DNA of 64,000 bases, taken from contig CAZQWG010000009.1 in the NCBI GenBank assembly GCA_964596985.1, forward strand, positions 1 through 64,000. Direction: 5' to 3'. A program made the position numbers and the translations under genes. Each line of letters begins with the position of its first letter. The first letter of the stretch is position 1. Source of the DNA: GCA-020345945 sp964596985 (GTDB taxonomy: Archaea; Thermoproteota; Bathyarchaeia; RBG-16-48-13; GCA-020345945). The notes under the pieces were generated by a model. That model did no database searches. It had not been told where the DNA came from and was given only the letters and a program-made list of their open reading frames with translations. Positions 25,672 through 34,291 of this stretch are shown here, one piece after another.

Positions 25672-26256
25672 TTGGTCTTTCCTCGTATTATTGTGGTCAC
25701 CGGGACTCCTGGCGTTGGCAAGACCGTATGTTCACGTCTTTTCGCAGGTAGACTATCTGCTCGTCTCATAGAGTTGGGAAAACTGGTTGAGGAGAAAGGC
25801 TTGACCCTGGGTGTTGACTCTGAGAGGGGTTCCGCTGTCGTCGATCTTGATCGGCTGAACGTTGCCTTGTCTGCTGTCATCGAGGGCTCTCGTCAGGATT
25901 GTGTGGTTGAGGGGCATCTCGCACCTTACGTGTTGGATGAGTCACGTGTGGAGCTCGCGTTTGTCTTGAGATGTGATCCTGACGAATTACTCTCAAGGTT
26001 AGGTGATAGAGGATACTCAGAGTTGAAGGCAATTGAGAATGCTGCATCTGAGATTCTTGGGATTTGTTTGTGGGATGCGGTTGATAGATTTGGTGAAGAA
26101 AAGGTAGCCGAGATCGATACCACCTCTCGTTCTCCAGAGCATGTTGTGAGGGAGATGATGGATATCCTGGATGGGAGATTGGAACGTCTCGTTGGTGAGA
26201 TAGATTGGCTGTCAAAGATTTCAGAGCAGGGGCGTTTGGCCCATTTCTTCAGGTAG
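25672..26256 (+). CDS. AK6/Fap7-type adenylate kinase
   Basis: 194-aa P-loop NMP kinase of the AK6/Fap7 family, which has adenylate kinase activity and in eukaryotes and archaea acts in 40S/30S ribosome maturation with the S11 protein. The P-loop is GTPGVGKT near residues 11-18 and the VVEGHLAPYVL block carries the NMP-binding site. The frame is open from 25627, but the TTG at 25672 follows a strong GGAGG Shine-Dalgarno by a few bases and gives the family's normal N-terminus. The 3' end overlaps the convergent HerA-like gene by 8 bases. Confidence 0.85.
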   Translation: MVFPRIIVVTGTPGVGKTVCSRLFAGRLSARLIELGKLVEEKGLTLGVDSERGSAVVDLDRLNVALSAVIEGSRQDCVVEGHLAPYVLDESRVELAFVLRCDPDELLSRLGDRGYSELKAIENAASEILGICLWDAVDRFGEEKVAEIDTTSRSPEHVVREMMDILDGRLERLVGEIDWLSKISEQGRLAHFFR

Positions 26257-27535
26257 CATCAGGGGTTGATCCTTCTCCAAACTCGTCCTCCGATACTTCT
26301 GATAGTATCTCCAAAACATCTTCCTCAAAGAGAGGCTTGTTCGCTATTTTTTCTGCCTGTGGGAGATCCAAGTCGCCTATCCAAATCAGAAAAGGTCGTA
26401 TTTGATCCGGGGTCTTCACCAGGGCTTCTTTATCTGATAACTCCTGCAACAAATCTGTTTGTGCATCGTCTAGGTTGAAGATCTTTTGAGCGAGATCTAG
26501 GTCTCTCCTGTTTACCAATCGATGACAGATTCTCGTTCGGCATTGCTCTACGAGGTAAGAAGGAATCATCCTTGGGGATGTCTGAACAACGAGGAGTCCG
26601 ATCCCTCTTCTCTTAAGTTCCAGTAGGGTCTGCATAATTATGTTTTGATCTCCTGCGTCTTCTTCCGTTATCGAACCAGCCTCTCTCAGAACTAGAAACG
26701 GTTTGCAATCCTCCTCTCCCAAGACCTGAACCTTGACGGCTTGAGTCAAAGAGGCAAGAATCAAAGAAGCCAACAACCTCTTTGCTCCTGTATCCCTCAG
26801 CTGGCCCAGCTCAATCAATGTCGTTCCTCTCATGAGATCTTCTACTTGGATTGAGTCTCTTTGGTTGAGTATCGACCCTATTTTTCCTTCAGCAAGCGAA
26901 ACTATCTTTTTCAGTAGCATGGACAATTCGGGTGAATCTCTATGAGGGTCACGGTTTCTCTGGATTTCTGCTATGATGGAGGAGATAGCTGGACGCCTGC
27001 CATTCATTTCTTCTGTTCGTCTCTGCCTGAATATCGATCGGAATGTTTCCCATAGAATCTGGGATTGCTCCGGGGATAATCTTAAGGATTCTTTGAACGC
27101 CCTTGTAACGATCTCAACCTTCTCGTTGGCATCCTCTGAGAAATTCATCTCAAGAAGGTTCAACCTCAAAGGATTCTTCTGGTCTTCAGGTTTCATTATT
27201 GTATTAAGGTTCATCGGGGTGCTTTCCAATCGTTCTAAATCAAGTATTATGATAGGATTCTTTTTCTGATACAACCCTTGGATCAATACCTGGCTAGTCT
27301 CAAGAATGTCTGTATCTTGATCCCCGAAAATCACTGTCCAATTATCAAGATTGTCGGATTCTAGATAGATTCTGAAGAGGTTCTTCCTATACCATCTCAC
27401 CCAACCGAGCAAGATTCCATCCAGATTCCTAGTTCCTGTTAGAGATGGTCTAAACTTAGATCTGGGATCTGTTGTTACTCTTCCTATGGCAAAGGAAGGA
27501 AAGGTGATAAGTCCGGCGACTTCTCTTGCTGTCAA
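26249..27535 (-). CDS. Degenerate HerA/VirB4-like ATPase, C-terminal half (no Walker A)
   Basis: 428-aa protein that lines up with the motor half of VirB4/TraG/HerA-type ATPases. It starts REVAGLITFPS like the 'ElA-l-h-P' beginning of those domains. At residues 68-84 the Walker A position reads IFGDQDTDILETSQVL instead of G-x-TGSGKS. Residues about 95-127 (IIILDLERLES...LRLNLLEM) match the 'viDpkGd...lNPLd' region. The Walker B position reads PFLVLREAG (Arg for Asp; Glu kept), followed by LKRRGIGLLVVQTSPRMI and TRICHRLVNRRD. ATP hydrolysis is probably lost. Its ATG overlaps the stop of the upstream half-protein by 4 bases; the locus is a Tad-like pilus operon. Confidence 0.6.
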   Translation of the reverse strand: MTAREVAGLITFPSFAIGRVTTDPRSKFRPSLTGTRNLDGILLGWVRWYRKNLFRIYLESDNLDNWTVIFGDQDTDILETSQVLIQGLYQKKNPIIILDLERLESTPMNLNTIMKPEDQKNPLRLNLLEMNFSEDANEKVEIVTRAFKESLRLSPEQSQILWETFRSIFRQRRTEEMNGRRPAISSIIAEIQRNRDPHRDSPELSMLLKKIVSLAEGKIGSILNQRDSIQVEDLMRGTTLIELGQLRDTGAKRLLASLILASLTQAVKVQVLGEEDCKPFLVLREAGSITEEDAGDQNIIMQTLLELKRRGIGLLVVQTSPRMIPSYLVEQCRTRICHRLVNRRDLDLAQKIFNLDDAQTDLLQELSDKEALVKTPDQIRPFLIWIGDLDLPQAEKIANKPLFEEDVLEILSEVSEDEFGEGSTPDAT

Positions 27536-28428
27536 GAGATGACTGGCTGGGATGGTTCTTGAGGGAATAAAAAACCGGATATAGTCTTTAGAAGACTGAT
27601 CCCCTCAAGTTGCGTTACCTCCATCTCGGGAAAGACTGTGTCCAGAGATGTGGTAAGGGAATCCGTTTGATTCTCGATCTTTTGTCTCCCTTGCTCTATG
27701 GAGGCTTCATCAATGTCTGTCCATAAGGCTACTAGTACAATTCCCTTAAAGCAGTGTCCAAGTTGGTTCTCTCGAAGTCTCTCAATCTTCAGTAGTGTCT
27801 CTTCCTGTTTTGGAGCCATCCTAGCCTCATTCCTTCCAGTAAGTTCGTCTTCTAGGCATTTGATTCTGTGGTGTATAGCCCACGGGTTCGATTCGAAGGG
27901 AAGTAGAGAGGTCACGTAGGTGATTCGCATTCCATGTACCCTTAGTGCCAGAAACAGGTCAGTCAGCCTGTTGAAAAGGGACTCATAGAGATAGAGGTCT
28001 CTTCCCGTTACTTCCTCTTTACTCGGAATGACGGGGTGTCCAGATAGGCTCAGAATTGATACTATTCTGATTTTTCTTGCTCTATGCAATTCGATGAATC
28101 TGTTCTCGAAGATTTTCAACGAGTTCAATCCCAGGAGTTTGTCTAAATCAAGTTCGCGGGCTTGAAAAGACTTGACCCATAGTAGTACGTCGGACAAAGC
28201 CTCGCTAACCTTACCTCGAAGCAGAACCAGTGTAACCAAGCAACCTATCAGAACTACTAGGATTATTCTCTTGAGAAGTGGTTCTTCGATTTCCAGATAG
28301 TTGTTCCTTAAGGCCCATCTCATGTTGAGGAACGTTACTAGTATACAAGCCCCAATCAAGGCTAAGATCGAGGTAGGGAGTTTCTGGAGGAAGTCTCGGT
28401 CATTCCGAACTAGATTACATGCATCCAA
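27532..28428 (-). CDS. Membrane protein resembling the N-terminal half of a VirB4-like ATPase
   Basis: 298-aa protein with two N-terminal membrane helices (about residues 16-35 and 52-71) and a soluble remainder. The segment LALRVHGMRITYVTSLLPFESNP..., a charged stretch with a run of Glu/Arg, then FKGIVLVALWTDIDEASIEQGRQKIENQTDSLTT resembles the N-terminal domain that precedes the motor in VirB4/TrbE-type proteins. That it ends just where the next gene starts its motor-like domain (4-base overlap) suggests fission of one ancestral protein. Similarity is by pattern only. It overlaps the Flp-like prepilin gene by 19 bases. Confidence 0.5.
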   Translation of the reverse strand: MDACNLVRNDRDFLQKLPTSILALIGACILVTFLNMRWALRNNYLEIEEPLLKRIILVVLIGCLVTLVLLRGKVSEALSDVLLWVKSFQARELDLDKLLGLNSLKIFENRFIELHRARKIRIVSILSLSGHPVIPSKEEVTGRDLYLYESLFNRLTDLFLALRVHGMRITYVTSLLPFESNPWAIHHRIKCLEDELTGRNEARMAPKQEETLLKIERLRENQLGHCFKGIVLVALWTDIDEASIEQGRQKIENQTDSLTTSLDTVFPEMEVTQLEGISLLKTISGFLFPQEPSQPVIS

Positions 28429-28634
28429 TCGAAGAGTCCTCGGGCAATCGTCTCCAAGCTATTCCAAGCCTGAGAAAACAGTTCTCCGATCATTGTAGTC
28501 ACGTTCTGTACCACGCCGAGTACAATCGTCACTAGGAAGAGCGAAACACAGATCAGCAGCCCCTCTTCTACGAGCTGAGCACCTCTCGTATCGTGATAGA
28601 ATTTGACTAGTAGGTTCAAGATTCTCTTTTTCAT
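28410..28634 (-). CDS. Flp-like (Tad-type) prepilin
   Basis: 74-aa candidate major pilin. After a short basic leader (MKKRILNLLVKFYHDTRG) comes AQLVEEGLLICVSLFLVTIVLG: Gly before the cleavage site, the conserved Glu at +5, and a hydrophobic helix, as in Flp pilins, though +6 is Glu rather than the usual Tyr. The remainder is a short mixed segment. Size and placement after the GspF-type genes in a Tad-like operon agree. Processing would be by the prepilin peptidase encoded at 33223-33882. Confidence 0.65.
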   Translation of the reverse strand: MKKRILNLLVKFYHDTRGAQLVEEGLLICVSLFLVTIVLGVVQNVTTMIGELFSQAWNSLETIARGLFDWMHVI

Positions 28635-28690
28635 TTAGACTTCGATCTTCTTAATCAATAGCGTATTTAACCGCCGCATTCCAGAAGATC

Positions 28691-29569
28691 TCAATAAGTT
28701 AGTTGAGACGCTATGAGAAATATTGTCCAGAAGATCGTAGTGGAGGAAATGGCGTACAAAGCGGGGCGTTTGGCTAGGGCCACGCTTGCAGCGTAGTAGG
28801 AAGAGACTCCTGAAGTCAGGGAGAGTACGATGGCGGCAGTCCACGAAGAACCCATTGTTGCAACAGTTGCCGTTTGAGACCAGTCTCTAGTAATGTTTGT
28901 TAGATTGAGTACCGGGAGAAGAACAGCGATCAATGCTAGTGTGCTCGAGCAAGTAACAGATAGAGCCTTCACTTTGAAGAGCAGACTTCTTATCTTCATG
29001 ACCCTTTCGGTTCTTAGTTCTCGGTTCCTCTGAATCCTCTCTAGTGATACTAACAATGTTTGACCTGCTTTCATAGAGTTCTCGTCGAGTGTATCCGTAA
29101 TGGATGAGAGAATTCTCTTCTCGCCTTCGCTGCTTACATGCTCTATTAGAGAGAAAAGGGCATCTGAAAGAGGTCGTCCGTTCTCGATAGCCATTTCTAT
29201 TTGACATGCAAACTGTGACCTCTCCAACGTGGGGTGGGTGTGTAGGTGGATCGCGCGCTCAGGTGAAAGCCCCTCTTGAAGTCCGTTTGACAACCGGTAT
29301 AAGGTGGGTTCGACTGTAGCTTCGACTTTCCTGTTCGCCTTTTGTAACTTTAGTTTGGCGAATACTGATTCGAGGAAGGCGTAGGAAACCAGGGATGCTG
29401 CAATAGGAATCAATGCCGGGGTTCTTGTGACGTAGGATACGGCGATTCCAATAAGGAATCCTACTCCGATCTTCTTCGCAATCTCCAATTTCCTTGGTAG
29501 ATCTCGATCTACCAAAGCAGATCTATTCCCCATCGTGCGATCTTGGTCTGTGCTAAATCCATCAAGCAA
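28691..29569 (-). CDS. TadC/GspF-type membrane protein
   Basis: 292-aa type II secretion F-domain protein. The cytoplasmic helical domain (about residues 80-190: GLSPERAIHLHTHPT, ENGRPLSDALFSLIEH) lies between N-terminal and C-terminal membrane helices. It forms the inner-membrane platform with the adjacent TadB-like protein. The start at 29569 gives a 61-base overlap with that gene; Met13 (29533) is an alternative with 25 bases of overlap. Confidence 0.75.
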   Translation of the reverse strand: MLDGFSTDQDRTMGNRSALVDRDLPRKLEIAKKIGVGFLIGIAVSYVTRTPALIPIAASLVSYAFLESVFAKLKLQKANRKVEATVEPTLYRLSNGLQEGLSPERAIHLHTHPTLERSQFACQIEMAIENGRPLSDALFSLIEHVSSEGEKRILSSITDTLDENSMKAGQTLLVSLERIQRNRELRTERVMKIRSLLFKVKALSVTCSSTLALIAVLLPVLNLTNITRDWSQTATVATMGSSWTAAIVLSLTSGVSSYYAASVALAKRPALYAISSTTIFWTIFLIASQLTY

Positions 29570-30297
29570 AGGTGAACGGGTACGAGAAGGAAGATCAGTG
29601 GCGATTGGGCGAAGCCAAGCATAGTAGCACTGATTATTGCCACGGTGGGAACAAAGAAGTCGATAGCAAATATTACTGTGATCCTGCTTTCCATCTGGGC
29701 AGTGTAGCTCTCAAAATGCCGTCTCATTTCACGTTCAGTAGTCTCCACTATCTCTTGCATCGGTAGTCCATGATACAGTCCTCTACTCATCATCCTCCTG
29801 ATTGCTGTACTCAAGGTTCTCGAAGGAAGAGAATTCGAGAATCCTAGGATCAGGTCTTCGGGATCTTCCCCGTTCTCGATTCTTCTTGCTATCTTCCTGA
29901 ATTTTACAGAGATCCTCGGTATTCCTTGTCTACCTACGGAGGTTACTGCCTTGAGGATCGACTCTGAGGCTGTCAAGCTGGTCGTAAACGTCTCTAGGAA
30001 TAGAGACCCACACCTTTCGACTTCAAGCTTTTCCTCCGCGAGCCTCTTCGGAAGCCTTCTGAGGAGTGTAGAAAGAACGGCGAAGAAAGTAGCTGCTCCT
30101 AGAGTGATTCCCAGAAGCGGATGTAAGATGAAGATTGAGGACCCGATTGTAAGTCCTAAGATCAAAGACTTGTCGATGCTGGTGTGTACGATCTCCCTCT
30201 TGTCGATGCCATAGTATTTTGCTGCTTCCGCTAATGATTCCCCCACCAAGATCTTTTCGATCCTAATGGCGAATCTGATATGATTCTGCCTGTCCAC
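29509..30297 (-). CDS. TadB/GspF-type membrane protein
   Basis: 262-aa type II secretion F-domain protein, the partner of the TadC-like protein. Two membrane helices near residues 43-75 are followed by a cytoplasmic domain with ESILKAVTSVGRQGIPRIS, ARRIENGEDPEDLILGFSNSLPS and EIVETTEREMRRHFESYTAQMESR, then two further membrane helices. Two separate F-domain genes in tandem are characteristic of Tad and archaeal Epd-like systems. It follows the secretion ATPase by 27 bases. Confidence 0.78.
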   Translation of the reverse strand: MDRQNHIRFAIRIEKILVGESLAEAAKYYGIDKREIVHTSIDKSLILGLTIGSSIFILHPLLGITLGAATFFAVLSTLLRRLPKRLAEEKLEVERCGSLFLETFTTSLTASESILKAVTSVGRQGIPRISVKFRKIARRIENGEDPEDLILGFSNSLPSRTLSTAIRRMMSRGLYHGLPMQEIVETTEREMRRHFESYTAQMESRITVIFAIDFFVPTVAIISATMLGFAQSPLIFLLVPVHLCLMDLAQTKIARWGIDLLW

Positions 30298-30324
30298 GGT
30301 TTACTCGCTCTTCGGTGGCTGTGT

Positions 30325-32601
30325 CTACTCCAAACTTTCTATCATGTTGTGTAAAGTCTCTTCATTTTGGGATCTGAACAGCTCGCCTCTTTCTCTGAGG
30401 ATATTGACTCGATGAAAGATCTCCACATTTTTCTCTATCTCAAACGTCTCTCTCTCGCTGAGGTGTTCAAATATTGTCTTGTAGAGTTTAAGCTCGACTT
30501 CAAAGGATCTCTTGTCGATCTTTTCGTAATCTCTAATCTTCCCAACCGTACGCGAATTCCAGGGATCGTTTATCAGCATGAGTCTCTGTTTTTCCGGGTT
30601 CCAAGCGAATATGCTGCAGATCGAAATATCGGACAGAGTGAAGGTATGATTCGTTGTCCTTGGGTGGTTCATAGTGTTGGCTCCTATCTCACATATTTGA
30701 ACAACTCTCCTCGATTTCTCTTCTCCAAAATTCAGTTTCTTGATGTGTACAATAGTATCCAAGTCGTTTAGACAAGTGAGAGGTATACCGTGATGGGAAA
30801 CCCATCTGTGAACCGCCTCCTTAGGGGAAGCTGCATGAGTGGTTTGAAGACCCCGGAGACCTGCTGACAGCGCATGGAACATGGCCTTTGTGTGCTCAGA
30901 GGTCTGTATCTCTCCTAGGTATATCCAATCTGGGGCTCGGTGGAGCAACTTGATTATCTCACTTTCTTTGCTCCTCAAGTATTTCGTCCTGGACTCGAAA
31001 GGGTGTACCTTGAATCTTGTTTGATGCTTCCCATACTTGGTTTGATCGACGCTTTCTATGGTGTCTTCTATGGTGATTTTTCTCCAGCTCTTCGGTGTCA
31101 ACAGATCGAGAGCGTTTATTAGCGTCGTTTTTCCTGATCCGGGTTCTCCGATCACCGTGATGTTTCGTTGTCTAGAGAGTAAAAAGAACAAGTAAGCGGC
31201 TGCGATTGGTGTCAGCGTTCTGTTCTTGATGAGTTCTGGAAGGGTGAATTCTCTTTTTCGCAGTTTTCTTATGTCGAGAGAGAATCCTCCTGCAGCTAGA
31301 GGTGCGATGTCTATTGAGAACCTTGTCCGGAAGTCTTTGGTGATGAGGTCAGTCTTGATGGATGGATTTGACAAGTCGAGCCTTAACCCACTCTCAATCC
31401 TGACTCTGGTTTTCAGCGTCTTCACCTCGCAGGCTGTCAACTTCGTTGATGTAGAACACCTACCCCACTTTCGGTGGTCTATGAACAGTTCGGTCTCGGG
31501 GTTGTCTAGGAAGATCTCTTCCACTTTGTCGTCCAGAAGATATGGTAACACTTTGGTCATGTTAAGGGAGTGATAGGTCGAGATCAATGCGATTCTTGCT
31601 TTCTCTCCCTCAGATACTTTCAGACCATGTGTCTCCAGATCATAGAGTGCGTTATGAAATCTTTCCTCCACTAGCTCCGAAAAGCTCTGAGCCCTTACCT
31701 GCCCCACTCTGCTTCTTAATTTCCTTGAGATCTCTTCGGCCAGATCGAGTTCGAATCCATTCAAGGTCACATTTGGACAATAGAACCTCTCTCCATAAAG
31801 TGGAATGGGATCAATGATGTCGACTCTATGGGTTAGAATCTTGTACGAGTCTAGTAGTCTGCCCGATAACTCTCTATCAACTAGTTGTATCGGAGGAGGA
31901 GCAAAAATCTCGTATTCTGCGGTAAGTGTATCCGTCTGGCTCCATTGGGAGGGCCGATTGTCGAGTTTTGGTTTCAAAGATTCTGGTCTATCCCTAAATT
32001 TCTTGAACAGGATCTTCTCTAGCTCTCGTTTCAGTTTCATTATTACAGATGTGCATTGATTGCATTGCATTCGAGCGTTCTTCTCGTCAGCTTTTATTGT
32101 ATTGTCTATCGCTAATCTGTCGTGAAATACGAATCCTGGGGTGTAAGCGAATCCTAGAACTGGATCTACAGAGAAGAGTTTTTGGCTGGTCTCCCATAGC
32201 TGTTGTAAGCATTCGTCTCTACTTTTGCATATTCGACTTGTACAGGACTCGAGTTGAGCCGTCAGGTATGTCTTGCATTTTCTTACTCTGTAGGAATGTT
32301 TTCTTAGTCGCTCCACTTGTTCTTTTGGATACCTCCAAGTTCTCTCTGGTGTTCTGATCGTAATCGACTGAGCTTCCTCATGGAAACCGAGAAATAGGGC
32401 ACAGAGAGCAAAACATCTTCCATTCTTGAAGATATTTCCTAAATGGTTTCGGCAAGGATCGCCCATCCTACAAGTTATAATAATCTCTTTGGGTTCTCCC
32501 TGGTTCTCTGCTGGCCCCAGTATCCGAATCTCAGCCCCACAACTGGGGCTGAGAACTTTTGTGTATCTTCTATTCAGTTTGTTCTTCGCAGTCCGCATCA
32601 T
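30325..32601 (-). CDS. Type IV pilus/secretion ATPase (TadA/GspE/VirB11 family) with cysteine-rich N-terminal region
   Basis: 758-aa motor ATPase that would drive pilus assembly. The C-terminal half is a normal secretion ATPase: Walker A GEPGSGKT at 485-492, acidic Asp-box region ITIEDTIES (about 509-517), Walker B WIYLGEIQ (about 559-566) and His-box LRGLQTTHA (about 582-590). The first about 200 residues carry eleven cysteines (21, 44, 50, 63, 67, 109, 120, 125, 131, 180, 183), suggesting one or two metal or Fe-S sites not usual in this family. The start overlaps the small HTH gene upstream by 4 bases. Confidence 0.85.
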   Translation of the reverse strand: MMRTAKNKLNRRYTKVLSPSCGAEIRILGPAENQGEPKEIIITCRMGDPCRNHLGNIFKNGRCFALCALFLGFHEEAQSITIRTPERTWRYPKEQVERLRKHSYRVRKCKTYLTAQLESCTSRICKSRDECLQQLWETSQKLFSVDPVLGFAYTPGFVFHDRLAIDNTIKADEKNARMQCNQCTSVIMKLKRELEKILFKKFRDRPESLKPKLDNRPSQWSQTDTLTAEYEIFAPPPIQLVDRELSGRLLDSYKILTHRVDIIDPIPLYGERFYCPNVTLNGFELDLAEEISRKLRSRVGQVRAQSFSELVEERFHNALYDLETHGLKVSEGEKARIALISTYHSLNMTKVLPYLLDDKVEEIFLDNPETELFIDHRKWGRCSTSTKLTACEVKTLKTRVRIESGLRLDLSNPSIKTDLITKDFRTRFSIDIAPLAAGGFSLDIRKLRKREFTLPELIKNRTLTPIAAAYLFFLLSRQRNITVIGEPGSGKTTLINALDLLTPKSWRKITIEDTIESVDQTKYGKHQTRFKVHPFESRTKYLRSKESEIIKLLHRAPDWIYLGEIQTSEHTKAMFHALSAGLRGLQTTHAASPKEAVHRWVSHHGIPLTCLNDLDTIVHIKKLNFGEEKSRRVVQICEIGANTMNHPRTTNHTFTLSDISICSIFAWNPEKQRLMLINDPWNSRTVGKIRDYEKIDKRSFEVELKLYKTIFEHLSERETFEIEKNVEIFHRVNILRERGELFRSQNEETLHNMIESLE

Positions 32602-32987
32602 CCTCCTCCCGCTTTGATCTCTTCGACAATCGATGACCGCTGTCGGTGTGTCTCTTCGTCCATTAATGTAACTTTCTTGTGAAGCCTGTGAAGATTCAAT
32701 CTCAATTGGCTTAACATCTCCTCAAGTTCTATTACCTTCTTTAAATAGAAACATGCGTTGCAGGACGAGGACTCTGAGGGTTTCCTATCGACTCGCCTTA
32801 TTCCCTCGGTGTAGTTTGTCGTCTCTCTATTCGCGCGAACGTGGATACTTCCCTTTGTTTCGACTAGTCGGCGAACACTCTGGGGTTGAAATCCTAGAAT
32901 CTCAAGAGTCATGGCAATCTTTGTGATCGCGATATCACTCTGGTGCATTGCATCGACCAATGCCTTCACGGTCTTTGTGACTCTCAT
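32598..32987 (-). CDS. Small protein with HTH-like N-terminus, CxxC and coiled coil
   Basis: 129-aa unrecognised protein, first gene of the Tad-like operon. The N-terminus ALVDAMHQSDIAITKIAMTLEILGFQPQSVRRLVETKGS resembles a helix-turn-helix. CNAC near residue 80 and the following heptad-like ELEEMLSQLRLNLHRLHKKVTLMDEE form a putative metal site and a coiled coil. It overlaps the ATPase gene by 4 bases, so the two are coupled. A regulatory or assembly-factor role is a guess. Confidence 0.5.
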   Translation of the reverse strand: MRVTKTVKALVDAMHQSDIAITKIAMTLEILGFQPQSVRRLVETKGSIHVRANRETTNYTEGIRRVDRKPSESSSCNACFYLKKVIELEEMLSQLRLNLHRLHKKVTLMDEETHRQRSSIVEEIKAGGG

Positions 32988-33186
32988 CCTGGTTTTTCCT
33001 CTCTACCCAAAGTGTTGGTTCAAACTCCGGACGGATAGAAATCTCCCTGGTTGGGAGATTATCTCTTGCTATACAGTTCAGACCATTACTCTCGTCTCTC
33101 ATGTAGACCCGTCGTTGTGTATGATCTGTTCGTCTCGAAGCAGCCAAGCTTTTCCTAGATACCCGGTTTTCGGTTATGGGGAGGGG

Positions 33187-33193
33187 CTTAAAT
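33187..33193 (+). promoter_or_regulatory. TATA-like box for the prepilin peptidase operon
   Basis: CTTAAAT on the plus strand, about 33 bases before the TTG codons at 33223 and 33226. It supports a start there rather than at the far upstream end of the open frame, which overlaps the divergent gene. Confidence 0.35.
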
Positions 33194-33222
33194 GTGCCCC
33201 TAAAGACTCTCTTCCGATCGGC

Positions 33223-33882
33223 TTGTTGGCTATAGATCAAGTGCTTCTCGGGATTACGGTCGCGTTCTCCGCATATTCTTCGTATCTTGATTGGAGAACT
33301 CTCACCTATCCCCCGACGTTAGCATTGGCCATGTTGTGGTTGGGTCTAGTATCAACCACCTTGAGATCGGCTCTTGCTATTAGATCCCTTACCTTCCCCC
33401 TTGTATTCCCTTTGGACCTATTATTCGCCTTGACGTGCCCTCTCTTCCTAAAGGAAATGAGAGTTATGGCTGAAGGTGACCTATCGTACTTCTACTCGCT
33501 ATGCCTATGCTTTCCAAGATATCCGTACAGACTTGTCTATTCTCTCTCACGATACTTCCAGATCTCGACTAGAGTGTCTTGCAATACATCCCTTGCTTGG
33601 GTACTTCTTGTCAACTCTTTCCTGTTAACTCCTCACATGCTTGCTCTCCGAGTCATCGCTAAGGGCAGAATACTACCCTGCTTGAAAGCACTCTACGTAC
33701 TATTCTCTGTTCTAGGGTTCGTGTCGATGAACCTGTTGATGCTTGTAATTGCGCCCCTCCTTCTCACTCATCACCTAAACGAAGATTCTCCAAGCGCTGA
33801 ACCGTTTCCCATGATCCCTTGTCTCTTCGTATCCTTGATGGCATCTCTGACTTTTGGAGATCTCTTCTTGATTCTCTCGTAG
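33223..33882 (+). CDS. Type IV prepilin peptidase-like membrane protease
   Basis: About 219-aa polytopic membrane protein. The first catalytic Asp motif is seen as SSYLDWRTLTYPP (like the archaeal preflagellin/prepilin peptidase 'Y-x-D-x-r'), and a second Asp occurs in MAEGDLSYF about 70 residues on, in place of the GxGD motif. The remainder has several hydrophobic helices. The frame stays open back to 32911, but that part overlaps the divergent HTH gene and looks non-coding, so a TTG at 33223/33226 is taken as start. It would process the Flp-like and minor pilins. Confidence 0.6.
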   Translation: MLAIDQVLLGITVAFSAYSSYLDWRTLTYPPTLALAMLWLGLVSTTLRSALAIRSLTFPLVFPLDLLFALTCPLFLKEMRVMAEGDLSYFYSLCLCFPRYPYRLVYSLSRYFQISTRVSCNTSLAWVLLVNSFLLTPHMLALRVIAKGRILPCLKALYVLFSVLGFVSMNLLMLVIAPLLLTHHLNEDSPSAEPFPMIPCLFVSLMASLTFGDLFLILS

Positions 33883-33892
33883 GCGTGATCCG

Positions 33893-34291
33893 ATGACCGA
33901 ATTGCTTGAGAAATATACCGCTATGGTCCTGAGTGTGATCATCCTCGTATCATTTGCAAACCCGATTCTGGAGGATGGAGGAGTGCTTGTAGTTGATTGT
34001 TCTCGTGCAGTTCTCGTCAAGGTTCTTCTGGATGAAATCGACTTTGGGGTTTCAGAGTCTCTTAGAACGAGCCGACCCTACGAAAGTGTTGTTCGGATCC
34101 CATCAGATATACGTGTAAAATGTGAGGGGTGTCAGCTCGTCATATCCTTTTCTGCTTTCAAGAGAAAAGTCGTTCTCTTCCGAAACTATCCTAAGCGAAT
34201 TCAACTTCTCCCTCCAACTGCTAATGGTAATCATCTCCTTCGCATCACTAGTGTCGACGATGTCATTCTAGTCTCCTTTAGGGTGGTCTGA
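33893..34291 (+). CDS. N-terminally anchored small protein, minor-pilin candidate 1
   Basis: 132-aa protein with one N-terminal hydrophobic helix (about residues 8-25) and a beta-rich exterior part containing three cysteines (VVDCSR; KCEGC). Unrecognised by sequence. It starts 10 bases after the peptidase stop and ends directly before the next TTG start, so it belongs to the same operon. Pilin-like topology is the basis for the tentative role. Confidence 0.5.
   Translation: MTELLEKYTAMVLSVIILVSFANPILEDGGVLVVDCSRAVLVKVLLDEIDFGVSESLRTSRPYESVVRIPSDIRVKCEGCQLVISFSAFKRKVVLFRNYPKRIQLLPPTANGNHLLRITSVDDVILVSFRVV

Noticed and set aside
32911..33222. N-terminal extension of the prepilin-peptidase frame
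   Set aside because: It overlaps the divergent HTH gene and the promoter region and reads as poor membrane/Cys-rich shadow sequence; a later TTG fits the TATA better.
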